The notes beneath the pieces are model-generated. The model was not told the origin of the DNA. It did no database searches and was given only the letters and a program-made list of their open reading frames with translations. From Amylibacter marinus (GTDB taxonomy: Bacteria > Pseudomonadota > Alphaproteobacteria > Rhodobacterales > Rhodobacteraceae), in NCBI RefSeq assembly GCF_030160015.1, contig NZ_BSNN01000008.1:274645-338644 (forward strand): a stretch of 64,000 nucleotides of DNA, given 5' to 3'. This document shows positions 38,156 through 47,780 of this stretch, piece by piece. The position numbers and the translations under genes were made by a program. Position 1 is the first letter of the stretch, and every line of letters starts with the position of its first letter.

Positions 38156-38194
38156 GCACCAGCCCTTCCTGTTCAACTGGGCTGGTGCACTTTC
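38156..38194 (+). terminator. Terminator after ccoNOQP
   Basis: A perfect 10-bp stem (GCACCAGCCC 38156-38165 with GGGCTGGTGC 38179-38188), a 13-base loop and a weak ACTTTCTT tail. It separates the structural operon from the ccoGHIS promoter. Confidence 0.7.
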
Positions 38195-38204
38195 TTCAAG
38201 AACT

Positions 38205-38218
38205 TTGATTCAGATCAA
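38205..38218. promoter_or_regulatory. FNR box upstream of ccoG
   Basis: TTGATtcagATCAA matches the FNR consensus perfectly and is centred 64 bases upstream of the ccoG start, nearly the same distance as at ccoN. Confidence 0.87.
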
Positions 38219-38275
38219 AGAGCGCAGGCCAGCGGCCTGTTAGCAAGGTAGGCGAACAGGAAAAAGGACAGGATC

Positions 38276-39685
38276 ATGTCCAATGATACAGCCCCACAGC
38301 TATTTCAAGCCCGCGAGCCGGTTTTCCCCCAGAGGGTCAGCGGCCGTTTTCGGCGTCTGAAATGGAGCCTATTGGCAATAACCTTGGGGATCTATTACGC
38401 CACCCCGTGGATCCGGTGGGATCGCGGCCCCAACCTGCCAGACCAGGCGGTGTTGATTGATCTGGCCCATGCACGGTTTTTCTTTTTCTGGATCGAGATT
38501 TGGCCACATGAATTTTACTTCATCGCTGGTCTGTTGATTATGGCGGGGTTGGGGCTGTTTCTGTTTACCTCGGCCCTTGGGCGTGTTTGGTGTGGATATG
38601 CCTGCCCGCAAACGGTCTGGACAGATTTGTTTCTCCTGATCGAACGCTGGATAGAGGGCGACCGCAACGCCCGCATCAAACTGTTGCGCGCAAAATTAAG
38701 CCCACGCAAAATTCGCCTGCGCCTTAGTAAATGGGCCGCATGGCTGGTGATATCCGTGGCCACGGGGGGGGCGTGGGTGTTTTATTTCGCGGATGCCCCA
38801 ACCCTAATGCATCATTTATTCACCGGTCAGGCCGCCTTGGTAGCATATGGTACCATTGCCTGCCTGACCGCCACCACATTTGTTTTTGGTGGTTTCTTGC
38901 GCGAACAGGTCTGTACCTATATGTGCCCATGGCCGCGCATTCAGGCGGCAATGATGGATGAACATTCCCTAACGGTAGCCTATCGCAATTGGCGCGGCGA
39001 ACCACGCGGCAAAATGGGCAAGGCCGAGGGCGATTGTATTGATTGCATGGCCTGTGTGAATGTCTGCCCCCAAGGCATCGACATCCGCGATGGCCAACAA
39101 GTGGAATGTATCACCTGTGCGCTGTGCATAGATGCTTGTGATGCAATGATGGATAAAATCGGCCGCCCAAGGGGGCTGATTGATTACTGCGCCCTAACCG
39201 ATGAACCCCAAGAACGCGCGGGCCAAGCGCCCAAACCCCTGTGGGCGCATGTGATGCGGTTGCGCAATTTTATATACTTCGGTCTTTGGGCGGGAATTGG
39301 CGTGGGTCTGGTTGTGGCGTTGTTTGTTCGCTCTGATTTTTCGGTTTCGATCACACCTGATCGCAACCCGCGCTTTGTGCGGCTGTCGGATGGGGGGGTG
39401 CGCAATGCCTATGACCTGAAAATCAGCAACCAAACGGGGGATAATCGCAGGTTTCACATCTCGATAAAAACCGACGAGGCCTTGCGTGTAAAACTACAGG
39501 GAACCGACGAGATGAACATCACTGTCCCCGCTGATCAGAGCCTGCACCAAAGGGTCTATATTTTTGCCAAGCCCGTTTATTTGGCCAGCAGAACCGACAG
39601 CACGCCCGTGCGATTTTGGATCGAGGATATCAATAGCGGCGAGCGCCAACATGTGGATAGTATTTTTGCAGGAGAGACAAAATGA
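38276..39685 (+). CDS. ccoG: cbb3 oxidase assembly ferredoxin-like protein CcoG
   Basis: Also called RdxA or FixG; a membrane-bound iron-sulfur protein of 469 residues implicated in reducing copper for oxidase assembly. Five or so spans in the first 210 residues include GRVWCGYACPQTVWTD and REQVCTYMCPWPRIQ. A two-cluster ferredoxin domain follows with CIDCMACVNVCPQG and CITCALCIDACD. The C-terminus (about 345-469) is a periplasmic Ig-like FixG domain. It overlaps ccoH by four bases. Confidence 0.95.
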   Translation: MSNDTAPQLFQAREPVFPQRVSGRFRRLKWSLLAITLGIYYATPWIRWDRGPNLPDQAVLIDLAHARFFFFWIEIWPHEFYFIAGLLIMAGLGLFLFTSALGRVWCGYACPQTVWTDLFLLIERWIEGDRNARIKLLRAKLSPRKIRLRLSKWAAWLVISVATGGAWVFYFADAPTLMHHLFTGQAALVAYGTIACLTATTFVFGGFLREQVCTYMCPWPRIQAAMMDEHSLTVAYRNWRGEPRGKMGKAEGDCIDCMACVNVCPQGIDIRDGQQVECITCALCIDACDAMMDKIGRPRGLIDYCALTDEPQERAGQAPKPLWAHVMRLRNFIYFGLWAGIGVGLVVALFVRSDFSVSITPDRNPRFVRLSDGGVRNAYDLKISNQTGDNRRFHISIKTDEALRVKLQGTDEMNITVPADQSLHQRVYIFAKPVYLASRTDSTPVRFWIEDINSGERQHVDSIFAGETK

Positions 39686-40149
39686 GCGAGAAAACCCCTC
39701 TTACTGGCGCCAAGTTCGCCGCGATTTTTATAACTGCCTTCGTTGTGATTATTATTGCAAATCTCTCTCTGGTTTATGCAGCGGTTGGCTCTTTCCCCGG
39801 ATTAGAAACCCGAAAACCCTATGTGGAGGCTCTGAACTTTAACAGCAAGCGCCACGCCCAAGAGATGCTCGCGTGGAAAACGGTGCTAGAGTATTCTGGT
39901 GGCTCTGTGCGCCTAACCATCACCGATGCATCAGGTGCTAGGGTGGTGTTGCCGGCAATTGAGGCGCGTCTAGGGCGTGCTACCAGTCATGCCTATGACC
40001 GGAACCTTACCTTGAATTTTGACGGGGAACTCTATTCATCAATTGTGAATTTACCTGCGGGAAATTGGCAACTGCGCATCAAGACCCAATCTCTGGATGG
40101 GGTGCCCTTTATGCGTATTTTACCCTTAATTGTTGGGGATAGATCATGA
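39682..40149 (+). CDS. ccoH: cbb3 oxidase assembly protein CcoH/FixH
   Basis: A 155-residue protein with one N-terminal span (about 10-32) and a periplasmic FixH domain. The early sequence TGAKFAAIFITAFVVII and the late LPAGNWQLRI fit FixH. ATGA overlaps join it to ccoG and ccoI. Required for cbb3 maturation in other species, where it contacts CcoI. Confidence 0.9.
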   Translation: MSEKTPLTGAKFAAIFITAFVVIIIANLSLVYAAVGSFPGLETRKPYVEALNFNSKRHAQEMLAWKTVLEYSGGSVRLTITDASGARVVLPAIEARLGRATSHAYDRNLTLNFDGELYSSIVNLPAGNWQLRIKTQSLDGVPFMRILPLIVGDRS

Positions 40150-42299
40150 GCGTTGCCGCCTGCCCTGCCTGTATTGCCCTGCCCAGCGACGAAATTATAG
40201 AGCAGGTTCAAATGGCACAACGTCTTTCGATATCGGTACCTGATATGCGATGCGCCGCCTGCATGCAAAAGATCGAACGCGCCGTTTCAGAGGTAAAGGG
40301 CGTGATCTCGGCCCGTGTTAACCTAAGCCAGAAACAGGTGATGATCCACCGCGCGCCCGAGATCGACATAGAAGACGCTATTCTTGATGCGATCACCAAT
40401 TTGGGGTTCGAGGCGCATCTGCTGGATAATAAACAGATGGGCACTGTGCGCGATACCGCAGGGCACGCCCTGTTGATGCGCTTGGGGGTGGCGGGTTTTG
40501 CGGCTGTGAATGTGATGTTGTTATCTGTTTCGGTCTGGGCGGGGGCCGACGGTACAATGATGACGCTATTGCATTTGATTTCTGCGGCCATTGCAATCCC
40601 CAGCCTGTTCTTTAGCGCCCAGCCCTTTTTTAAAAGCGCCCTACAGGCCCTGCGCGCAAGGGGGTTGAACATGGATGTACCCATCAGCCTTGCGATTTTG
40701 ATCGCCGCGGTGATGTCTCTATACGAGACGTTGATCGGTGGGGGTGCTGTCTATTTTGATGCGGCACTGTCTCTGACCTTTTTCCTATTGGCGGGGCGTT
40801 ATCTTGATCATCAATCGCGGCTAAAGGCGCGTTCTGCGGCGGTGGAATTATCCGCGCTGGTTTTACCACGGGCTCAAAAGATCACAGCGACAGGTATTTG
40901 CACCGTGGATATTCAGGAACTAGAGTTGGGCGATCATATTCTGGTGCGCCGCGGTGCTCGGGTGCCAGTTGATGGCCTATTACACAGCGAGGCTGCTGAT
41001 ATGGATGTGTCGATCCTGTCAGGCGAGTCTCTGCCCATGGCCATGGTCACAGGGGCGCCTGTGTTCGCAGGCAGTATGAACCTTGGGGCACCGGTAGAGA
41101 TCTGTGTTACATCCATTGGCCAAGATACCAGATTGGCCGAAATTGCGCAGATGGTGGCCACAGCCGAGGCCAGCAAGACCCGTTATACCTCTTTGGCGGA
41201 TCGTGCGGCACAAATATATGCACCGGTTGTGCATTTGCTGGCGCTTTTGGCCTTTGTGTTCTGGCAATTCTATTCTGGTGATACCAGATTTGCTATTACT
41301 GTGGCGACGGCGGTTTTGATCATCACTTGCCCCTGTGCGCTTGGTTTGGCGGTCCCTGCGGTGATGACAGTGGCTAGCGGTCGTTTGTTTCGCCAAGGTG
41401 TTATTATCCGCAACGGCACAGCACTGGAGCGCCTGTGTTCTGTAGATACGGTGGTGTTTGATAAGACAGGAACCCTAACCAGCGGTGATTTCACAATCTC
41501 AAAGCGCCCCGCCCCGCAAGAGCATCGTCTAGCGCAAGCATTGGCCTTGAAATCCGATCATCCGCTGTGCCGCGCCATAACAGACGATGGCGTGTCAGGA
41601 GCATTGCCCCATATCACAGATATCCAAGAGATTTCTGGTTGTGGCATGCAGGGTAAATACCTTGGACAAACCGTTAAATTAGGGCATGCAGAATGGGTTG
41701 GTGCGCATAGTAGCAGCGATCAAGTGCAGACATGGATCAGATTTGGCCAACAGTCACCACAGATGTTTCAATTCGCCGAGCGCCCCAAGCCCAGCGCCAA
41801 GCCCGCCATCGAAATGCTGTTGGCCAGAGGCCTGCGGGTGGTGATCCTATCAGGAGATCGTCAGCAAAGCGTGGATCGCTTTGCACAGAGCATGGGAGTT
41901 TCACAGGCAGTTGGCGGCGTACTGCCCGAGGAAAAGATGCGTCTGCTGCGCTCTTTTGGCGACAAGGTTTTGATGATTGGAGACGGGCTAAACGACACCG
42001 CCGCCCTCGCCAGCGCATCGGTGTCCATGGCACCGGCCAAGGCGATCGATGCCGCACGCGCGGCCTCGGATTTTGTGCTGTCGCGCGATGATCTGACCTT
42101 GATTGCCAGTACCATCACCACCGCGCAATCGGCGCGCCTAAGGATGCTGGAAAATTTCTCGATTGCTGCTGGTTATAATGCCGTGGCGATTCCGATTGCC
42201 CTTGTGGGTTTGGCCAGTCCGCTGTTGGCCGCGATTGCGATGTCTGGCTCTTCTATTTGTGTATCATTGAACGCCCTGCGGGTGAAAGGAGAAGCATAG
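40146..42299 (+). CDS. ccoI: cbb3 oxidase assembly copper P1B-type ATPase CcoI
   Basis: Copper-exporting P-type ATPase (FixI) of 717 residues that supplies CuB to the oxidase. It has an N-terminal CPAC (6-9), a heavy-metal-associated domain with CAAC (36-39), the membrane CPC motif (395-397), DKTGT phosphorylation site (D439), SDHPLCRAI (HP motif) and GDGLNDTAALA. Of the FixI type rather than a CopA efflux pump by its place in ccoGHIS. Overlaps ccoH by four bases and ccoS by one. Confidence 0.95.
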   Translation: MSVAACPACIALPSDEIIEQVQMAQRLSISVPDMRCAACMQKIERAVSEVKGVISARVNLSQKQVMIHRAPEIDIEDAILDAITNLGFEAHLLDNKQMGTVRDTAGHALLMRLGVAGFAAVNVMLLSVSVWAGADGTMMTLLHLISAAIAIPSLFFSAQPFFKSALQALRARGLNMDVPISLAILIAAVMSLYETLIGGGAVYFDAALSLTFFLLAGRYLDHQSRLKARSAAVELSALVLPRAQKITATGICTVDIQELELGDHILVRRGARVPVDGLLHSEAADMDVSILSGESLPMAMVTGAPVFAGSMNLGAPVEICVTSIGQDTRLAEIAQMVATAEASKTRYTSLADRAAQIYAPVVHLLALLAFVFWQFYSGDTRFAITVATAVLIITCPCALGLAVPAVMTVASGRLFRQGVIIRNGTALERLCSVDTVVFDKTGTLTSGDFTISKRPAPQEHRLAQALALKSDHPLCRAITDDGVSGALPHITDIQEISGCGMQGKYLGQTVKLGHAEWVGAHSSSDQVQTWIRFGQQSPQMFQFAERPKPSAKPAIEMLLARGLRVVILSGDRQQSVDRFAQSMGVSQAVGGVLPEEKMRLLRSFGDKVLMIGDGLNDTAALASASVSMAPAKAIDAARAASDFVLSRDDLTLIASTITTAQSARLRMLENFSIAAGYNAVAIPIALVGLASPLLAAIAMSGSSICVSLNALRVKGEA

Positions 42300-42445
42300 T
42301 GGAGGTGTTATTTCTATTAATACTCATTTCCTTGTTTTTGGGGTTACTGGGTTTGGCGGCCTTTGTTTGGTCCTTGCGCAGTCAGCAATTTGATGACAGC
42401 GCTGGCAATGCAGCGCGCATTCTATTTGAGGAAGATGATCCCTAA
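42299..42445 (+). CDS. ccoS: cbb3 oxidase maturation protein CcoS
   Basis: A 48-residue single-span protein: a hydrophobic helix (about 3-24), then WSLRSQQFDDSAGNAARILFEED, the CcoS/FixS signature. It is needed for cofactor insertion in other cbb3 systems. It starts with GTG at 42299, overlapping the ccoI stop, with AAGGAG 8 bases upstream; reading from an earlier frame start would add ccoI-overlapping residues unlike the family. Confidence 0.92.
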   Translation: MEVLFLLILISLFLGLLGLAAFVWSLRSQQFDDSAGNAARILFEEDDP

Positions 42446-42519
42446 ATGAGGGAAAATTTAGGATAGCGTTGCAAGTTATGGTAAATTTGTGCATTCATGG
42501 AACAACAGAAGGAACCAAC

Positions 42520-42972
42520 ATGGATGATGCTGATCGCCGTATATTGCGGGCCATACAACAAAACCCAGATCTAACCATGCGCGAGCTTGGGGATGTTACT
42601 GGGCTCAGCCATACGCCGTGTTGGCGGCGGCTTCAGCGGATGAAGGCCGAGGGGATCATCGGTGAGAAACGCTATATCCTAAACCCAGAGACGCTGGGCT
42701 TTGATATCAATGTCATATGCTTTGCTCGCATGAAGGAACATTCGCGTGGGCATCTAGAGGAATTTGAAACCGCGGTGCGCAACATCCCGCAAGTTTTACA
42801 GTGTTATTCCGTAACCGGTGAATATGACTTTGTCCTACGGGTTCTAGCCCATAGTATGCGCCACTATGAGGAAACCGTAAAAAACGCGCTGGTGCGCCTG
42901 CCCCATGTGGCGACATTAAATACCAGCGTTAGCCTACGCGAAGTAAAGAATACTCCGGATTTACCGATTTAG
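42520..42972 (+). CDS. Lrp/AsnC-family transcriptional regulator
   Basis: A 150-residue regulator. N-terminal helix-turn-helix (about 5-55: DDADRRILRAIQQNPDLTMRELG...TPCWRRLQRMKAEGII) and C-terminal RAM/AsnC ligand-binding domain (about 65-140: VTGEYDFVLRVLA). The ATG at 42520 follows AAGGA; the frame is open 17 codons further up. It precedes a 2-oxoacid ferredoxin oxidoreductase gene on the same strand, and Lrp-type proteins commonly sense amino acids, so control of that gene by an amino acid is plausible but inferred. Confidence 0.88.
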   Translation: MDDADRRILRAIQQNPDLTMRELGDVTGLSHTPCWRRLQRMKAEGIIGEKRYILNPETLGFDINVICFARMKEHSRGHLEEFETAVRNIPQVLQCYSVTGEYDFVLRVLAHSMRHYEETVKNALVRLPHVATLNTSVSLREVKNTPDLPI

Positions 42973-43030
42973 CCTTGAACGGAGATATCACTCCGCTATT
43001 CGCAACACAGTCACGAATTATAGCCATATT

Positions 43031-43046
43031 AGGAAACATTGTTCCT
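43031..43046. promoter_or_regulatory. Dyad between lrp-like gene and indolepyruvate oxidoreductase
   Basis: AGGAA-acattg-TTCCT is an inverted repeat 135 bases upstream of the oxidoreductase start, in a 208-base gap that also holds a related AAGGAAACA segment (about 43072-43080). Possible Lrp-type operator; weak evidence. Confidence 0.3.
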
Positions 43047-43180
43047 TTGTGACCCCTATTCACCTAGAACAAGGAAACACAGCCCACCCGTAAATCTGCT
43101 AGCGTATAATCTTGCCAACTATGGGTGCGACGAAAATACGACAATCAGTGGTATGCGCACAGTCAGCTACGGGGACCAGT

Positions 43181-46100
43181 ATGAACAAGCCGATCAGTTT
43201 AGACGATAAATACACAGCCAGCTCTGGGCGGGTATTGATGACAGGGACACAGGCCCTCGTACGCCTACCCATGGCCCAAATGCGCAGGGACCGCGCAGCA
43301 GGGCACAACACCGGTGCCTTTATCTCAGGCTATCGTGGATCGCCAATGGGCGCCTATGACCAACAACTGATGCTGGCACAACGCCACCTAGACAAACATG
43401 ATATTGCATTCCAACCAGGCATCAACGAAGAGCTAGCGGCCACTGCGATCTGGGGATCCCAACAGGTGCAAATGTCCGCACAGGCGAACAAAGAGGGCGT
43501 GGTAGGCCTGTGGTATGGCAAAGGCCCGGGTGTTGATCGTTCTGGTGATGTATTCAAACACGCCAATGCGGCTGGCACCTCGGCATTGGGTGGTGTGCTG
43601 GCCTTTGCAGGGGATGATCATACCTGCAAATCATCGACGGTTCCGCATCAATCTGATCACGCTTTTATCTCGGCTGTGATGCCCGTGCTCTACCCGTCTT
43701 CGGTTCAGGAGTTCATTGAATATGGCCTGATGGGGATCGCCATGTCGCGCTACAGTGGGTGCTGGGTCGGCTATAAGGTGATTTCGGAAACCATCGAGAC
43801 CACATCTGTTGTCGATTTGGCCCAAGAGCGGCGCCAGTTTATCATTCCAGAAGATTTCGAAATGCCTGAGGGTGGGTTGAACATGCGCTGGCCCGATGCG
43901 CCGATGGTTCAAGACGAGCGCCTGCAAGAGCACAAGGGCTACGCCGCCATTGCATTTGCGCGGGCAAACAAGGTGAACGAAACCACCCTAGACACCCCAA
44001 ATGCACGATTTGGGATTGTGGCATCTGGTAAATCCTACGAAGATGTTAATCAGGCCTTGATGGAGCTGGGTATTGACAAAGAGGCGCAAAGGTTGATTGG
44101 TCTGCGATTGTTCAAGGTAGGCATGCCTTGGCCGCTGGAACCTGAGGGTATCCGCACCTTCTCGCAGGGGTTGGAAGAGGTTCTGATCATCGAGGAACGC
44201 CGCGAGATTATCGAACATCAAATCAAGCAACAGCTGTTTAATTGGCGCGCCGATGTGCGCCCGCGCATTGTTGGCAAATTTGACGAGGCCGACCGCCCCT
44301 TTTTGACCCATTCCAAGGGGCTAACGGTTTCTGGTGTGGCCCGCGCTATTGCGGATCGGTTGTTACGTCTTGAATTGCCCGAGGGGTTGCACGGCCATAT
44401 CGCGGCCAAGCTGGCCCACCTAGAAGAGTTACATGCCCTGCGCATTCAACATAAGCCCCCCGTTATCCGCCAGCCGCATTTCTGTGCAGGCTGTCCACAC
44501 AGCACCTCAACCAAAGTGCCCGAGGGTTCAAAGGCAATGGCGGGCATTGGCTGTCACTACATGGCATCTTGGATTGATGATAACACCGAAACCTTTACGC
44601 AAATGGGCGGCGAGGGCGTGCCGTGGAGCGCGATTGAAAAATTCACCGACGAGAAGCATCGCTTTGTAAACCTTGGGGATGGCACCTATTTCCATTCCGG
44701 CCTGTTGGCAATTCGTCAATCCGTAGCCGCAAAGGCCAATATCACCTATAAGATTCTATACAATGATGCGGTGGCCATGACCGGCGGTCAGCCCCATGAT
44801 GGCCCGCTGTCACCTGCGCAAATATCGCATCAATTGCACCACGAGCAAATCAAAACCATCTATTTGGTTTCCAATGATCCAGAGGCCCATCCCGCATCGG
44901 GGTTGGCGGCGAATGTTATCATCAAGCACCGCGATGAACTGGACAGCGTGATGCGCGAGGTACGTGAGATCGAGGGCACCACAGCAATTATTTATGTACA
45001 GACCTGTGCCGCCGAATTACGCCGCCGCCGTAAGAAAGGTTTGGCCCCTGATCCAGACAAGCGCATGTATATCAACCCAGCCGTATGTGAGGGCTGTGGG
45101 GATTGCTCGGTACAATCCAACTGTATTGCAATCGAACCATTAGAGACCGAATTTGGCCGCAAGCGCGCCATCGTTCAATCCAGCTGTAACAAAGATTATT
45201 CCTGCGCCAAGGGGTTCTGTCCTTCGTTCGTCACCGTAACTGGTGGCCAATTGCGCAAATCAAAAACAGATGCCACCCCTGATTTTTCAGCACTGCCGGC
45301 CCCTACCCTGCCATCCTTGGATCAGCCATGGAATATAGCCGTGGCGGGTGTGGGCGGCACCGGTGTTTTGACCATTGGTGCGCTACTGGCGATGGCGGCA
45401 CATATCGAGGGCAAGGTTCCCTTGGTTATGGACATGGCAGGCCTTGCACAAAAAGGCGGCGCAGCGCTAAGCCATATCCGCATTTCCACCCAAGAGAATC
45501 CACCAACTGCACCGCGGATCGCAAACGGTGCCGCGGATCTATTGCTGGCTGCTGATGCGGTGGTTGCGGCGTCAAATGATGGGATCATCACCAGCCATTC
45601 AGAGCGCACCCATGGGATTTTGAATGCCAAGATCACCCCTGTTTCTGATTTTGTAAAACAGCGGGATTTTGATTTCCAACAAGCCGCCGTTGAAAAAACC
45701 ATCGCAGAGGTTGTGCGCTCCAAGGAACATTTCCACAATTTCTCGCATCTGGCGCTGGCCTTGATGGGCAATGAAATTGGCGCAAACATCATGATGATTG
45801 GATATGCTTGGCAAAAGGGATTGGTGCCGTTGGATCAGGCATCAATCACGCAGGCGGTCGAGCTAAATGGCGTGGCCGTAAAGGCCAATATCAGCGCCTT
45901 TAATTGGGGCAGAATGCTGGCACATGATCCTGAATTTGTTGCGGCCTGCCTGCCCAAGGATAACAGCTATACGCCGCTGGATCAGATGGGTTTAGACCAA
46001 TTGATCGCGCATCGCCGCGCCCATCTAACCGCCTATCAAGATGCTAATCTGGCTGAGGAATACGGCGACAAGGTCGCGCAGATGCGACAGGTCTTCAACG

Positions 46101-46648
46101 ATCATTTGGATACAAAAACCGCCGAAAGGATCACCCGCATCGCTGCGCATCAGCTATCGCGCGTGATGGCACCCAAGGATGAATACGAGGTTGCTCGTCT
46201 GTTCTCGACCCCAGAGTTTCGTGAACAGCTGGACAAACAGTTCACCGGAGATTTCAAGCTATCACTGAACCTTGCCCCGCCTATTCTACCAGGCAAGGGT
46301 TCTGATGGGCGCCCAAAGAAGCGAGAATTTGGGCCGATGATTTTACGGGTAATGCCAATTTTATCGCGGATGAAATTCCTACGCGGCACGGTCTTTGACC
46401 CATTTGGCCGCAGTACAGAGCGGCGCAATGATCGTCAGATGGCCAAAGATTATACAGAGGATTTGCAGAATGTTATGGGCCGTATTGCGCCTGAAAACGC
46501 AGATCAGGCCATCGCACTACTGTCATTGGTATCAGAGGTGCGCGGCTATGGCCCCGTGCGCGAGGCGTCCTATGCCACCTACCAAGAAAAGCGCCGTGAA
46601 ATGCGCCTAGCCTTTGCGCAAGATACCCATAAAATCGCGGCTCAGTAA
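43181..46648 (+). CDS. Fused indolepyruvate ferredoxin oxidoreductase
   Basis: Converts aryl-pyruvates from aromatic amino acid transamination to aryl-acetyl-CoA, reducing ferredoxin. The 1155-residue single chain joins the parts that are separate IorA and IorB in archaea. The N-terminal region has GYRGSPMGAYDQQL, a middle TPP-binding part contains CAGCPHS, GIGCHYMASW and LGDGTYFHSG, then a ferredoxin-type cysteine set (VCEGCGDCSVQSNC), and a gamma domain GVGGTGVLTIG. ATG 43181 is preferred because GGGGA lies 6-10 bases upstream and MNKPISLDDKY begins like the family. Confidence 0.9.
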   Translation: MNKPISLDDKYTASSGRVLMTGTQALVRLPMAQMRRDRAAGHNTGAFISGYRGSPMGAYDQQLMLAQRHLDKHDIAFQPGINEELAATAIWGSQQVQMSAQANKEGVVGLWYGKGPGVDRSGDVFKHANAAGTSALGGVLAFAGDDHTCKSSTVPHQSDHAFISAVMPVLYPSSVQEFIEYGLMGIAMSRYSGCWVGYKVISETIETTSVVDLAQERRQFIIPEDFEMPEGGLNMRWPDAPMVQDERLQEHKGYAAIAFARANKVNETTLDTPNARFGIVASGKSYEDVNQALMELGIDKEAQRLIGLRLFKVGMPWPLEPEGIRTFSQGLEEVLIIEERREIIEHQIKQQLFNWRADVRPRIVGKFDEADRPFLTHSKGLTVSGVARAIADRLLRLELPEGLHGHIAAKLAHLEELHALRIQHKPPVIRQPHFCAGCPHSTSTKVPEGSKAMAGIGCHYMASWIDDNTETFTQMGGEGVPWSAIEKFTDEKHRFVNLGDGTYFHSGLLAIRQSVAAKANITYKILYNDAVAMTGGQPHDGPLSPAQISHQLHHEQIKTIYLVSNDPEAHPASGLAANVIIKHRDELDSVMREVREIEGTTAIIYVQTCAAELRRRRKKGLAPDPDKRMYINPAVCEGCGDCSVQSNCIAIEPLETEFGRKRAIVQSSCNKDYSCAKGFCPSFVTVTGGQLRKSKTDATPDFSALPAPTLPSLDQPWNIAVAGVGGTGVLTIGALLAMAAHIEGKVPLVMDMAGLAQKGGAALSHIRISTQENPPTAPRIANGAADLLLAADAVVAASNDGIITSHSERTHGILNAKITPVSDFVKQRDFDFQQAAVEKTIAEVVRSKEHFHNFSHLALALMGNEIGANIMMIGYAWQKGLVPLDQASITQAVELNGVAVKANISAFNWGRMLAHDPEFVAACLPKDNSYTPLDQMGLDQLIAHRRAHLTAYQDANLAEEYGDKVAQMRQVFNDHLDTKTAERITRIAAHQLSRVMAPKDEYEVARLFSTPEFREQLDKQFTGDFKLSLNLAPPILPGKGSDGRPKKREFGPMILRVMPILSRMKFLRGTVFDPFGRSTERRNDRQMAKDYTEDLQNVMGRIAPENADQAIALLSLVSEVRGYGPVREASYATYQEKRREMRLAFAQDTHKIAAQ

Positions 46649-46661
46649 CGCGATCAATCGC

Positions 46662-47780
46662 TTAGTAATCAAGACCCGCAACATATGATGTGTTGCGGGA
46701 TTTCAGACGCTCTAGGTTAATCACCGTAGTCAGCATAATGCGGTCATGGCTCCATCCATCGGTTTTATAGAGCACTTGTGTAGAAAGAATGATGGCGCTG
46801 ACCAGCGGAATCACCAGCGTTGTCAGCCCAAGGCGCGACATCTGCGGTGTAGATGTGGCCGATATAGCGCGAATGCGGCGGCCCAACTTGGCGCGCTGGG
46901 CTCTTGCAAAACCAGATTTAGAGCCGAGAAACGACACACTAAGGGCATCAAATTTTTGCGCCTTGTGGTGCTGATTGTCCCGTGCGACATTTATTAGGCA
47001 GGCTCCATAAGCCCAGGTATCAAATCCCGTTCTGCGCAGAAACTCGCGGTCACATGCGAATTCTCTGACCACTTTGATCCGTTGACGAAGCAACCAAAAT
47101 CCAGGATTCACGAAGAAAAATGGCAGCATCAATTCCAGCCCAATTTCCCATGTGATATCGCCTTGGCGAATATGCTGTAGCTCGTGCCCCAAAGCGATTT
47201 TCAAATCCTGCTCACTTCCCAACATGGATACAGGCACGACCACATAAAAATGGCGCAACCCACGGGTGGTAAAGGGAACGGTTATCCTGTCGCTGGTTAA
47301 TATATGGATACGGCCAATTCTGCGCAGGGTAACGGCGGTTCGCACGATGCGCACAACATGGCGGGCGCTGTTAATAATCCCATAGGTTTTATGCGCAAAG
47401 ATACCAACCAATGCGCCCAGAATGACCCAAGTAAGGGTATAGGTTGGTTGCAAGATCTCTGCCATCAGCCGATCCCAAACGCTCAGCAGGTTTTCAAAGC
47501 GCACAGCGCTCATATTAATATTGCCGTCGAGGAATTGTGCCACCAAGACATCGGACAAAGAGGGTGCATCGGTCGAGATATAGCTGCCGTGCATTAAGTG
47601 CAGAAGCGGCACCGTGGTCAGAGTGCACAGAATGATTGTAGATAGCTTTAGATGCGAGCGATAAGAATTTCCGTATCCCAGCAGATGCAAAACCCCCGTA
47701 CCAAGCAACAGCATAAATGCCGCAAACAGGACGATGATATTCACATGTAGATAGAAGTCTAGAAAATGCTCTACGCTCAT
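46662..47780 (-). CDS. M56-family membrane metallopeptidase, BlaR1-like without sensor domain
   Basis: A 372-residue membrane protein of the BlaR1/MecR1 peptidase family. Hydrophobic spans lie at about 12-38, 45-62 and 115-130, and the cytoplasmic loop carries the zinc-protease motif H199-E-L-Q-H203 followed by VREFACDREFLRR (the third ligand region). A last span is near 320-335 and only about 40 residues follow, so the large periplasmic penicillin-binding domain of true BlaR1 is absent. The gene overlaps the upstream blaI-like gene by four bases and should cleave that repressor in response to an unknown signal. Confidence 0.82.
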   Translation of the reverse strand: MSVEHFLDFYLHVNIIVLFAAFMLLLGTGVLHLLGYGNSYRSHLKLSTIILCTLTTVPLLHLMHGSYISTDAPSLSDVLVAQFLDGNINMSAVRFENLLSVWDRLMAEILQPTYTLTWVILGALVGIFAHKTYGIINSARHVVRIVRTAVTLRRIGRIHILTSDRITVPFTTRGLRHFYVVVPVSMLGSEQDLKIALGHELQHIRQGDITWEIGLELMLPFFFVNPGFWLLRQRIKVVREFACDREFLRRTGFDTWAYGACLINVARDNQHHKAQKFDALSVSFLGSKSGFARAQRAKLGRRIRAISATSTPQMSRLGLTTLVIPLVSAIILSTQVLYKTDGWSHDRIMLTTVINLERLKSRNTSYVAGLDY

